Assembly (NCBI GenBank): GCA_036758285.1
Contig: DAIOWV010000004.1
Coordinates: 15,209 to 79,208 of the forward strand
Reading direction: 5' to 3'
DNA from: Taishania sp036758285
GTDB taxonomy: Bacteria; Bacteroidota; Bacteroidia; Flavobacteriales_D; Crocinitomicaceae
Length of the DNA stretch: 64,000 nucleotides
The translations under genes and the position numbers were made by a program. This document shows positions 1 to 8,210 of this stretch, in pieces (the stretch's first letter is position 1; each line of letters starts with the position of its first letter). The notes beneath the pieces are model-generated. The model made no database searches. It was not told where the DNA came from and saw nothing but the letters and a program-made list of their open reading frames with translations.

Positions 1-2079
1 TTGTGTTACTTCTATCACATAATTACCTGGAGCTAAATTATTCCAAAGTTTATTCGTAATACCTTCTTGATAACCACCAACCTCGGTTATAACAGCCCCT
101 GTAGGATTTCCACTTGAATTTGCACGGGATAAATTCATCCTTATGAAAGACATATTTATATTTGTTGCATTCAAGCTAAACTGAATAGAATTGTTATTAG
201 TACCACAACGTACTATTACATTTGTATCAGGATTATAAGTCACTAAATGACTTGGATTTATTGTGATTGGAACTATTCTATTATTTCCACACTTATCTGT
301 TATTTCAACTTCGTATTGCCCTGGAGGCAAATCACCAATATTAAGACTATTATGTCTTGTTACATCTCCTGTTTTATTATATATTGCTGTAACAGGAAAA
401 TGAATTGTATACTCCATCGTATCCGCAGAACATGTATGTGTAGGTAATTTAGGTCTGATTACTACAGAATCACCATAAGTTAAAGATCTAACCGAAACTG
501 TTAATGGATAATTAGGGCTATTGGGAGAACTTAAAGCTGGAGGTGTAACTCTAATAGAAGCTGTACCCTCCAGCACGCTCGTACCCACAGTTACATTTAA
601 ATGTTGCAACAATGGATCTATCGTTACTGGATTAACTACATGTATTCTGGTAATCGTTCTACATCCATCTGAAGCCGTGTAACGATAAGTTCCTGGACCA
701 GGTAAGTCATAAACCACTTGGGGATTTGTTGCTGAAGTACCTTGACTACCTGCTAATGGATTTGATGGATTTGGAGAAAGTGGCACTGCTGTCCAAATAC
801 CTGAACCTACAGGAGTCTCTTGTTCTATGGTTATTGTATTATTATCACACAACAGCTGTCTAAAAAGATTCCCTCCTAGATCCGCATAACCAGTTAATCC
901 AACCTTATATTCAAGGTTACAAGAATTATCCAATGAATTAATTTGAGTTACAACATTAAAATCCGTTCCTAAGGCAGCCATCGTGTATGTTTGATCAAAA
1001 ACAGCACAACCATCCGTAACTCGAATTCGATAAGTATCTCCAGGATTAATACCACCACTATACCTAAAAGTTGTAACAAAATCATGAGTTAAATTTTGAG
1101 GAGCACCACCATTTACAGAAATAGTTGCATTTCCAGGCATTTTTATTCGTGCAATCTGACTCGTCCCATTTAAGTTATCATTAAACCTTATAGAGAAATC
1201 AAAAGCATTACAATTTGGAGCACATTGCGGTTTAATGTAGCGAATTACAGGTGTAAGTGAAAAACTTGATGGAACTGGAACAACTCCTCCACCTGCTGCA
1301 GTCGTCTGACAGCCTGACTGGAAATTAGCCAAATCGGTTATTGTAAATGCAACGGTTTCATTACCTGCAAACCCACAAAAAGACATCGATGTATTCGCCG
1401 AAGTATCAACAACATTTAAATTCGTTGAAGAAATAGTATATACAAAAGGTCCTATACCTCCATTTACGATTACATTTAAACAACCATCCAAAGATGAAGA
1501 ACAACTCGGTGCTAATAATGAGGAATTACTTACCGTCATTGGGACATAAGTCGTTGTAAGAATAATTGGGTTACTACCCCATTGCATAGCTGTCGTCCCA
1601 TCCCATAAATGTACGGTATAACTACCTGCTGGTAATGATGAAAAAGGTCCTCCATTGAGTGTTCCATCAGGTAAAATCTCTCTAGATAAAACAGTACCCC
1701 CAGGAAGTGTTAGAATAGCATTCCAACCAGTACAAGTTGAGGCTCCTGGAACTACAACATTAATTTGAGCATCTGCAGAACAAGTTCCATTTATTTGAGT
1801 GACCTGGAAATTAGCCAAATTACATTGAGATGATACACTAAAAGAAAATAAAAAAGTTAAAGCAAATACGGTATAAAAACTTAACGATTTGAGTCCCTTC
1901 CTTCGCATTTCAAAGTAATATTTTAAACGATAAAGAAAAGATAAAAAGACTCTGTAATTTTCCTGAAACTTCATCTTTACATTTAGTTTCAAACGGTCAA
2001 AAAAAGAATGTTGGAATTTAACATTACAAAGAAATTTACCAAAAGTGTTTGATTTAGTGTTGGAATTGTTAGCTTTCAT
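1..2079 (-). CDS. Giant secreted adhesin-like protein, N-terminal part (truncated by window edge)
   Basis: The reading frame is open without a stop from 2079 to the first base, giving 693 residues, and continues outside the window. The N-terminus is unusual: about 65 basic and aromatic residues precede a hydrophobic signal/TM segment (around residues 66-82, ending near SVSSQ). In-frame Met codons also occur at 1965 and 1908, but a -7 element at 2101-2108 supports the start at 2079. The rest is Ser/Thr/Asn-rich and Cys-containing, with repeated Ig-like units of the kind 'GxYTVxxxDGC', as in SprB-repeat and gliding-motility-associated surface proteins of Bacteroidota. The C-terminal sorting domain is not visible. 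Role as a cell-surface adhesin is inference from this architecture. No catalytic domain is seen. Confidence 0.8.
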   Translation of the reverse strand, partial: MKANNSNTKSNTFGKFLCNVKFQHSFFDRLKLNVKMKFQENYRVFLSFLYRLKYYFEMRRKGLKSLSFYTVFALTFLFSFSVSSQCNLANFQVTQINGTCSADAQINVVVPGASTCTGWNAILTLPGGTVLSREILPDGTLNGGPFSSLPAGSYTVHLWDGTTAMQWGSNPIILTTTYVPMTVSNSSLLAPSCSSSLDGCLNVIVNGGIGPFVYTISSTNLNVVDTSANTSMSFCGFAGNETVAFTITDLANFQSGCQTTAAGGGVVPVPSSFSLTPVIRYIKPQCAPNCNAFDFSIRFNDNLNGTSQIARIKMPGNATISVNGGAPQNLTHDFVTTFRYSGGINPGDTYRIRVTDGCAVFDQTYTMAALGTDFNVVTQINSLDNSCNLEYKVGLTGYADLGGNLFRQLLCDNNTITIEQETPVGSGIWTAVPLSPNPSNPLAGSQGTSATNPQVVYDLPGPGTYRYTASDGCRTITRIHVVNPVTIDPLLQHLNVTVGTSVLEGTASIRVTPPALSSPNSPNYPLTVSVRSLTYGDSVVIRPKLPTHTCSADTMEYTIHFPVTAIYNKTGDVTRHNSLNIGDLPPGQYEVEITDKCGNNRIVPITINPSHLVTYNPDTNVIVRCGTNNNSIQFSLNATNINMSFIRMNLSRANSSGNPTGAVITEVGGYQEGITNKLWNNLAPGNYVIEVTQ

Positions 2080-2100
2080 ATATGTAAGTTCTTGTTTTTT

Positions 2101-2129
2101 CAAATATACAAACTATCTCAAAAATACAA
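2101..2129 (-). promoter_or_regulatory. Bacteroidota promoter for the giant adhesin gene
   Basis: On the minus strand a -7 element TATATTTG lies at 2101-2108 and a -33 TTG at 2127-2129, with an 18 bp spacer. A second possible -7 (TATTTTTG) is at 2119-2126. The ATG at 2079 follows by about 20 bases, which is why that start is preferred over the internal ones. Confidence 0.6.
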
Positions 2130-2220
2130 TTTTTTTATGTTCTTTTTTTCTTGTCAATAGAAGATTTTTTCTCCTTTGCGGTCAAAACATAAAAGTTACA
2201 TCCTTAATTTAAGTATTTGA

Positions 2221-3882
2221 CTATTTAAAATTCAACTCTTTTTCCCAAACACTCAAATTTCCACATTCATCTTTAGCTACAATCTTAATTTGATGCAATC
2301 CTTTTAAATCTACAGGTACTTCAAAAAAAGCATATTTACCCTTGTGTTCATACTCCAATAAATACCAAACTCCATCAATAAACAAATCGCAATCTGACAA
2401 ACCAGATTGAGAATCAGATATGGAGAATTTTACAATTTTAGTAATAACATTCAAAGATGTTGAAATTGGTTTAATCACTGGTGAAACCTCATCTGTTTGA
2501 ATCGAAAAAGTACCTGAATTATTTGTTTTTGCAGTCAACCAGCCATCAGAATATGTTGTAGAAAGAGCTTTCTTACCACCTTTAGTAGAAACTGAAATAT
2601 AATACTTTTCGACAGGAAGTTTGGGCGATTCCAATTTCATTTTAATCGTAATTTTTTTCTGTAATGACGTTGCTACATCGCAAATATGTGGAGTAGATGT
2701 TTTACTTAATTCATATGGTTCATAGATTGAGAACGAGTCTGCAAATACCTCCCAATTTTCATGTTTTCTGGTAAATGATTCATCTGGATACCAATATTTA
2801 TCTGCTAATGGATTAAAATCAGGAGATTTATTTCCTGGCAATATTGATAAAACAAATGTTAAAACGGATTTATTTCCTTTTGGATCATATGCCTCAAGTC
2901 GCACTTGCTTCGATTCTCCAGGCTGAACAGACAAAACCCCTAGTTTATCATTGATGTAAATTTCAAGTGGATTACTACTATTTCTAAACGATTTGTGAAA
3001 TTGCCCAGCGGCATTTAAATCCCTGTGAGAATTAATATAACGTGATCCGAAAAATGAAATCTCATCAGTTCTCTGACCAAAAAGAGTATCTCCATCAACG
3101 ATGAGAAATGTCCCATACAAACCACATTGATTTTCAGCACCATTCAAGCGATCAATTATATCAAATGAAAAACCAACACCACCAAAATTTGAACAAAAAT
3201 CAGCAGGTAATTTCAATGTATCTCCAGTTAAAACATATCCTTGCTTTGCTACAATAACAGGTTTTTCTAATACTTTACCAGGAATTAAATACCCTTGTTC
3301 ATTCAAACCATATGCTCTTAATTTTCTTATTTCAGGTGCTCGTGTGTCTGACAAATCAAATGCATAAACAAGTGGATTTTGAGCATGTTCTGTTTTTGTA
3401 TCACGAATTTCAAAATGAAGATGTGGAGCTGTTGAACCTCCAGTATTTCCTGACAAAGCAAAAACATCCCCTTTCTTCAAAACAACATCATTTGGTTTAA
3501 AAAATAGTTCAACTTCAAAATTCTCCGTCCGATACTGCTCAGCCTTTACCAATGAATCAAGTAAACCTGTAAACTTACTACAATGTGCATAAACACTTGT
3601 TTTTCCATTTGGATGATCAATATAAACCGCTTTTCCGTACCCATATGTCGAAACTTTCACTCTGGAAACGAATCCATCTTCAATAGCATGCAATTCAAAT
3701 CCTTCTTTTCCTTGTGTCTTAAAATCAACCCCCATGTGGAAATGATTAGGTCGTAATTCTCCAAAATTACCCGCCAATATCAAAGGAATTTTCAAAGGAG
3801 AGTGATAGGCAGGATATTCTCTTTGTGAAAAACCATTCACTGCCAGAAAAAAAACAATCAAATAATTAATTAAGTCACGCAT
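2221..3882 (-). CDS. M23 family metallopeptidase (LytM-type)
   Basis: Predicted periplasmic or surface zinc peptidase of 553 residues that probably cuts peptidoglycan cross-links. A signal peptide ends near residue 19. The M23/LytM domain spans roughly residues 27-170, with zinc ligands H49-xxx-D53 (in HMGVD) and the H154-L-H156 motif (SAPHLHFE-like, here TAPHLHFE), so the active-site set looks complete. The C-terminal 380 residues are beta-rich with no catalytic motif and resemble the Ig-like tails common in Bacteroidota M23 proteins. The gene stands alone between the adhesin and the ribonucleotide reductase operon. Its -7 element lies almost on the ATG, so the mRNA may be leaderless. Confidence 0.88.
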   Translation of the reverse strand: MRDLINYLIVFFLAVNGFSQREYPAYHSPLKIPLILAGNFGELRPNHFHMGVDFKTQGKEGFELHAIEDGFVSRVKVSTYGYGKAVYIDHPNGKTSVYAHCSKFTGLLDSLVKAEQYRTENFEVELFFKPNDVVLKKGDVFALSGNTGGSTAPHLHFEIRDTKTEHAQNPLVYAFDLSDTRAPEIRKLRAYGLNEQGYLIPGKVLEKPVIVAKQGYVLTGDTLKLPADFCSNFGGVGFSFDIIDRLNGAENQCGLYGTFLIVDGDTLFGQRTDEISFFGSRYINSHRDLNAAGQFHKSFRNSSNPLEIYINDKLGVLSVQPGESKQVRLEAYDPKGNKSVLTFVLSILPGNKSPDFNPLADKYWYPDESFTRKHENWEVFADSFSIYEPYELSKTSTPHICDVATSLQKKITIKMKLESPKLPVEKYYISVSTKGGKKALSTTYSDGWLTAKTNNSGTFSIQTDEVSPVIKPISTSLNVITKIVKFSISDSQSGLSDCDLFIDGVWYLLEYEHKGKYAFFEVPVDLKGLHQIKIVAKDECGNLSVWEKELNFK

Positions 3883-3886
3883 ATTT

Positions 3887-3913
3887 CAAAATTAACCAGA
3901 TATCCTACTACAA
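3887..3913 (-). promoter_or_regulatory. Putative promoter of the M23 peptidase gene
   Basis: Minus-strand -7 TAATTTTG at 3887-3894, with TTG at 3911-3913 and a 16 bp spacer. The ATG at 3882 starts only a few bases downstream, which would give a leaderless or nearly leaderless transcript. Confidence 0.4.
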
Positions 3914-3976
3914 TTAGCAGGCCTAAAAGTTAGTTTACACATCAGAATGTGGATGAAGAAAATTATTTACAATAAA

Positions 3977-4009
3977 AAACCCGTATTCAATTAAAATGAA
4001 TACGGGTTT
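3977..4009 (-). terminator. Terminator of the nrd operon
   Basis: Perfect 13 bp inverted repeat (AAACCCGTATTCA, then its complement) with a 7-base loop, directly after the nrdA stop on the minus strand and followed there by a T tract. Confidence 0.85.
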
Positions 4010-4029
4010 AAAAATTTCAAACAAATAGA

Positions 4030-5676
4030 CTAAGATTCGCAGCTACTACAACTAACCAAACCTGTCACCAATTCCTTAGATACGCTCTGACTTCTTTGAT
4101 AGTACAATGTTTTAATTCCTAATTTCCAAGATTCTATCAATAACTTATTCACTTCCTTTATTGGTAAATCTGCTGGAATATTCAAGTTCAAACTTTGCGC
4201 CTGATCAACGTATTTTTGACGAATTGAAGCTTGTTGAATAATCTCTAATTGACTTATTTCTTTAAATGTTTTAAAAACACCTTTCTCGTTATCATCCAAT
4301 TCTTTTAAATGTTGAACACTTCCATTATTCAACATAATTGACCTCCAAGTATCTTCATTATCAATACCTTTAAGTTCCAACAATTCTTTAAGGTATTTAT
4401 TTTTACGCATGAAGTTTCCTTTCGCCAAACCAGCTTTGTAATAATTACTACTAAATGGTTCAATTCCTGGAGAAATTTGACCTAAGATAGCAGAAGAAGA
4501 AGTCGTTGGAGCAATTGCCATGGTTGTTGTATTTCTTCTACCATAACCTTTCAACAATTCAGGTTCACCATAAATTCTCGCTAATTCCTGTGTTGCCTTT
4601 TCAGTTTTCTCATGCAAATATTTGAAAATTTCAGTAGTCAACTGTTTTGCCTCCATCCCTTCAAAAGAAATCATTCTTTTTTGCAATAATGAATGCCATC
4701 CTAACACTCCTAAACCTAAAGCACGGTGACGTTTCGCAAAATTATTAGCCGCAGCCAAATAATAATTACCTTCTGTTTTCTCAATAAACTCCTGTAATAC
4801 AGCATCTAAAAAGAAAATAGCCAATTTTACCGCTTCAGTATCTTTCCATTCATCATACAACTCTAAGTTCATTGATGACAAACAACAAATAAAAGACTCT
4901 TCAGCAGTTGATGGCAACATGATTTCAGAACATAAATTACTTGCATTAATGCTCAAATTATGGTCTTTATAAACTTGTGGCTTATTGCGATTCACATTAT
5001 CTGTAAAGAAAATATATGGCAATCCTTTTTGCTGTCTACTCTCCAAAACCTTTGCCCACAACTCACGTTTTTCTTTATCACCATCAATCATTTCTTGCAT
5101 CCAATAATCAGGAACACAAACACCATAAAAAAGATTCTGAATGGGATTTCCAATGTTTTTAATTTGTAAAAACTCCTCACAATCTGGATGGTCAATATCT
5201 AAATATGCAGCAAAAGCACCTCTACGAACACCACCTTGAGAAATGGTATCCATCGCAGTATCAAATAGTTTCATAAAACTAACAGCACCACTACTTTTAC
5301 CATTATCAGTAACAGCATTACCTCTTGCTCTCAAAGAACCAAAATACCCAGAAGTACCACCGCCAGTTTTTGTTTGCATAATAACTTCACCCAACTTGTG
5401 AGTAATGTCTTCAATGCTATCTGGAACATGAACGTTAAAGCATGAAATTGGCAATCCTCGTTCAGTCCCCATATTTGCCCAAATTGGAGAGCTCAAACTC
5501 ATCCAACCACGCTCAATCATTTCTACAAATGCTTCTTTTAATTCTGGTTTAAACAAGCGTTTTGCGGCTGCTTCACAAACTCTATCAATTGCACCTTCTA
5601 CAGTTTCACCTTTTAATAAATACCCTCGATTTAATATTTGTTCACTTTCCGAATTTTTCCACCAAAGTCTTTCCAT
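4030..5676 (-). CDS. nrdA: Class I ribonucleotide reductase, large (alpha) subunit
   Basis: Reduces ribonucleoside diphosphates to deoxyribonucleotides in the cytoplasm with NrdB. All key residues are visible: C79 in the PISCFN context (redox partner), the N-x-C-x-E radical/catalytic set in NLCSEI, the second redox cysteine in the CCLSSMNL context, the APTTSSS phosphate-binding loop, and a C-terminal CSSC pair for thioredoxin-type reduction. The protein has only 548 residues against about 760 in E. coli, and its N-terminus begins close to the catalytic barrel, so the ATP-cone (overall activity domain) is absent. It is last in the operon, 24 bases after nrdB, and is followed by a strong terminator. 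Identification is certain; the subclass assignment is less so. Confidence 0.96.
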   Translation of the reverse strand: MERLWWKNSESEQILNRGYLLKGETVEGAIDRVCEAAAKRLFKPELKEAFVEMIERGWMSLSSPIWANMGTERGLPISCFNVHVPDSIEDITHKLGEVIMQTKTGGGTSGYFGSLRARGNAVTDNGKSSGAVSFMKLFDTAMDTISQGGVRRGAFAAYLDIDHPDCEEFLQIKNIGNPIQNLFYGVCVPDYWMQEMIDGDKEKRELWAKVLESRQQKGLPYIFFTDNVNRNKPQVYKDHNLSINASNLCSEIMLPSTAEESFICCLSSMNLELYDEWKDTEAVKLAIFFLDAVLQEFIEKTEGNYYLAAANNFAKRHRALGLGVLGWHSLLQKRMISFEGMEAKQLTTEIFKYLHEKTEKATQELARIYGEPELLKGYGRRNTTTMAIAPTTSSSAILGQISPGIEPFSSNYYKAGLAKGNFMRKNKYLKELLELKGIDNEDTWRSIMLNNGSVQHLKELDDNEKGVFKTFKEISQLEIIQQASIRQKYVDQAQSLNLNIPADLPIKEVNKLLIESWKLGIKTLYYQRSQSVSKELVTGLVSCSSCES

Positions 5677-5700
5677 TTTTCTTTTTTGTCAGGTTATATA

Positions 5701-6675
5701 TTAAAATAAATCTTCAGCTGTTATACTTTTATCATGTTTCGTGTAATCTACAGGTCTTTTAGCAAAGAAATCATCTAAACTATTTGCGAACACTTCTTCC
5801 TCAAACCAACTCATTGGCTGATACTCTGCATTTGTGATATTAAAAATCGTATCAAAACCTACTTGCTTCATACTTTCATCAACACGGAATTTCATGAAAT
5901 TCAATAAATCTTTTTTATTAATGATATCAATTTCACCCTCAATGAATATCCAATCCAAAATTTTTCTTTCAACCTCGATTGAATCAACTACAGCTTTACG
6001 AATCATCGCCATTGTATCAGCATCGAAGAAATCTGGAAACTCCTCTTTAATCGTGTTTACAATATAAATCCCTCCATTTGCATGGATTTGTTCGTCAACA
6101 GAAGTCCAAGCAATGATGTTACTCACATTTTTCATATACCCTTTAAATCGAGTGAAAGATAAAATAATCGCAAATTGACTAAATAGCGATACGTTTTCTA
6201 TCAAAATGGTGAATAAAATCAATGAAACAACATAATCTTTTCTATCATCAGAACGAGTATTTTGAAGTACCCCAGATAAATACTCAACACGTTCTTTGAT
6301 TACAGGGATCTCCATTAATTTTTGAAACTCATTATTGTAACCTAAAACTTCCAACAATCTAGAATATGCTTCAGAGTGACGAAATTCACATTCTGCAAAA
6401 GTACTACCCAACCCATTAAACTCCGGCTTAGGAAAATGATTATAAATATTCCCCCAAAACGATTTAACGGCCACCTCAATCTGAGCAATTGCCAATAAAC
6501 TATGTTTAATAGCTGAACGTTCAGCCATTGTAAGATTTGAATGAAAATCCTGTGTGTCAGCAGTGAAATCTACCTCACTATGAACCCAATATGCTTTGTT
6601 AATTGCTTCTGTAAATTTCAAAACTTCTGGATACTCAAAAGGCTTGTAGTTAACTCTTTTATCAAAAATACTCAT
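5701..6675 (-). CDS. nrdB: Class I ribonucleotide reductase, small (beta) subunit
   Basis: Ferritin-like radical-generating subunit, 324 residues. Metal ligands and radical residue are visible: the E-F-R-H-S-E-A-Y stretch supplies the E-xx-H ligand pair and the tyrosine four residues later that carries the radical, IENVSLF supplies another Glu, and DEQIHANGG the last E-xx-H pair. The N-terminus starts directly with the family core (MSIFDKRVNYKPF), so the N-terminal ATP-cone known from some flavobacterial NrdB proteins is missing here. It lies between the 178-residue NrdJ-like gene (28-base gap) and nrdA (24-base gap), almost certainly one transcript. Confidence 0.96.
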   Translation of the reverse strand: MSIFDKRVNYKPFEYPEVLKFTEAINKAYWVHSEVDFTADTQDFHSNLTMAERSAIKHSLLAIAQIEVAVKSFWGNIYNHFPKPEFNGLGSTFAECEFRHSEAYSRLLEVLGYNNEFQKLMEIPVIKERVEYLSGVLQNTRSDDRKDYVVSLILFTILIENVSLFSQFAIILSFTRFKGYMKNVSNIIAWTSVDEQIHANGGIYIVNTIKEEFPDFFDADTMAMIRKAVVDSIEVERKILDWIFIEGEIDIINKKDLLNFMKFRVDESMKQVGFDTIFNITNAEYQPMSWFEEEVFANSLDDFFAKRPVDYTKHDKSITAEDLF

Positions 6676-6703
6676 GACTGTATTGTTATTATTTTTTATT
6701 TTA

Positions 6704-7240
6704 TTAATCTTCTTCTGAACAACCAGGGATATAACGTTTCAACGCCCTTGCAACACCATTTTTCCAATTGTTTATACTCCCTTCTAATTGCAAACTATTA
6801 ATCAATTCCACAACTTTTTCGAGAGGCATTTCATAACGCAAAGTACCCGAAATCAATTTTGCATAATTCCAATATTCTGGATTGAATTTATGTGACAACC
6901 CTTCAATTGTTGTCTTGTACCCACGAGTGTTTTTGTATTGAAAATCATATCTCGAAGAACCATCAGCATCCTTACCTTTTATGATCCTACCATTATCAAC
7001 CCACCTAGGTATTGCTATTCCATCCTCATCATCTAACAAACCTGTGAAAATCTCATAAGGTCTGCCATCAACCAACCCAATAAAAGCAATCCATTTTTCT
7101 TTGTTATTTTGAAAACGAACAACATCAGCCTCCAATTCGACAGGTCGATTTGTAGGAAACATAGAATTTGAAAAATTTTTATCTCCTTCAAATTGTTCGA
7201 TTTTTTCTTTTTCTTCAGTTTGCATTTGATAAGATTTCAT
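6704..7240 (-). CDS. Free-standing homologue of the class II (NrdJ) ribonucleotide reductase C-terminal domain
   Basis: Small soluble protein of 178 residues with no signal peptide. After about 30 charged residues it reads NRPVELEADVVRFQNN and continues through KWIAFIGLVDGRPYEIFTG to WKNGVARALKRYIPG. I recognise this as the C-terminal accessory region of adenosylcobalamin-dependent (class II) reductases of Bacteroidota, comparable to the separate NrdJb polypeptide of pseudomonads. The cysteine-rich zinc-finger-like tail of NrdJ is absent: the protein ends shortly after ALKRYIPG with a single Cys. No NrdJ catalytic part is nearby. It is the first gene of the nrd operon. The sequence looks well preserved, so a working partner or regulator of NrdAB is more likely than a dead relic, but that is inference. 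Confidence 0.75.
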   Translation of the reverse strand: MKSYQMQTEEKEKIEQFEGDKNFSNSMFPTNRPVELEADVVRFQNNKEKWIAFIGLVDGRPYEIFTGLLDDEDGIAIPRWVDNGRIIKGKDADGSSRYDFQYKNTRGYKTTIEGLSHKFNPEYWNYAKLISGTLRYEMPLEKVVELINSLQLEGSINNWKNGVARALKRYIPGCSEED

Positions 7241-7267
7241 GAATTGTGATACCCAATTGCCAGTTTA

Positions 7268-7275
7268 CAAATGTA
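7268..7275 (-). promoter_or_regulatory. -7 element of the nrd operon promoter
   Basis: TACATTTG on the minus strand matches TAnnTTTG exactly, 28 bases before the first ATG of the operon at 7240. It overlaps the first GTTTACAAA copy. No well-placed -33 TTG was found. Confidence 0.5.
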
Positions 7276-7552
7276 ACTTAATTAACAATTTAAAAAAAAT
7301 AATTTTAAAAAAGTTTACAAAAAATAAACAACAAAATACTGATTGTTAGATTATTAAAATTTATCAACAATGAAAAAGTTTACAAAAAATAATAAAATAA
7401 TTAATTTTAGGTATTGCAGAATTAAACATTTTTAGGTAGAGAGTATAACTCCCTTCATCTTAATCAGCACCACATCAGGCTTATCCGATTTTTTAATGTC
7501 ACTTTAAAAAAATCGAATTCGTGATATCCCATTTCTACTACTTAATTTTTAC

Positions 7553-7560
7553 TATTTTTG
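7553..7560 (+). promoter_or_regulatory. -7 element for nitroreductase-mutL transcript
   Basis: TATTTTTG matches the Bacteroidota -7 consensus, 35 bases upstream of the nitroreductase ATG at 7596. Confidence 0.45.
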
Positions 7561-7595
7561 TATTTATTGCATACTAAAAGTCGTTTTAACTGAAC

Positions 7596-8186
7596 ATGAA
7601 ATATAATCTTTCCGAAATCACAGAATTAATTCGTAACAGACGCACTATATTCCCTGAGCAATATAGTTCAAGAAAAGTACATAAAGAACAAATTGAACTC
7701 ATCATCAATAATGCATTGTGGGCACCAAATCATGGAAACACTCAGCCATGGCGATTTCATGTTTTCACGGAAGGTGGACTTCAAAAACTGAGCGATTTCC
7801 TTGGAAAAACCTACTTGGAATTAACTCCCGAAGGCGAACAAAATCCAATGAAATTGGCAAAAATGATTTCACGTCCATTGCGATCTTCAGTTGTTATTGC
7901 TGTTTCGATGACTAAACAACCTGAAAGTAAAATTTTAGAAATTGAAGAAATTGAAGCTGTAGCATGTGCAATTCAAAACATGTATTTAACTTGTACAGCA
8001 TACGGTTTGGGTGGTTTTTGGTCTACACCAAAACTTATTTACAAACAAGAAATGAATTCGTTTTTAGAATTAAATGAGCAAGACAAATGTTTAGGTTTAT
8101 TCTACATCGGCTACCCTGAAGGAGAATGGCCAAAAGCCCACAGAAAACCTTTAGAATATGTTACCAAATGGATTTCAGAAGAATAA
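7596..8186 (+). CDS. Nitroreductase family FMN-dependent oxidoreductase
   Basis: Cytoplasmic flavoprotein of 196 residues. The N-terminal IRNRRTIFPEQY is the phosphate-binding Arg cluster of the family, followed by LWAPNHGNTQPWRFHVF, the FMN-contact segment, and by the C-terminal GLGGFWSTPKL and YIGYPEGEWP motifs. Length fits the small nitroreductase subfamily. Physiological substrate is unknown; family members reduce quinones, flavins or nitro compounds with NAD(P)H. First gene of a plus-strand run, 24 bases before mutL, so the two are probably co-transcribed. Confidence 0.88.
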   Translation: MKYNLSEITELIRNRRTIFPEQYSSRKVHKEQIELIINNALWAPNHGNTQPWRFHVFTEGGLQKLSDFLGKTYLELTPEGEQNPMKLAKMISRPLRSSVVIAVSMTKQPESKILEIEEIEAVACAIQNMYLTCTAYGLGGFWSTPKLIYKQEMNSFLELNEQDKCLGLFYIGYPEGEWPKAHRKPLEYVTKWISEE

Positions 8187-8210
8187 ATATTAATAAAATA
8201 ATAAAATAAA

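Larger units (their letters stand above)
7241..7595. promoter_or_regulatory. Divergent intergenic region of nrd operon and nitroreductase-mutL operon, with repeated GTTTACAAA motif
   Basis: No gene is seen in these 355 bases. Three copies of GTTTACAAA lie at 7263-7271, 7313-7321 and 7378-7386; the last two share a longer 20-base match. A DnaA-box-like TTATCAACA is at 7361-7369. An AT-rich inverted repeat (CGATTTTTTAA with its complement) lies near 7488-7515. Two promoters point outward. Confidence 0.5.

Noticed and set aside
247..447. Short plus-strand open frame at the left edge
   Set aside because: It is the reverse frame of the truncated adhesin gene, which is open over the whole 1-2079 stretch with good codon structure.
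6704..7240. Simple pseudogene of nrdJ
   Set aside because: The frame is intact, has its own start and promoter, and long stretches keep the family sequence; decay would have left stops.
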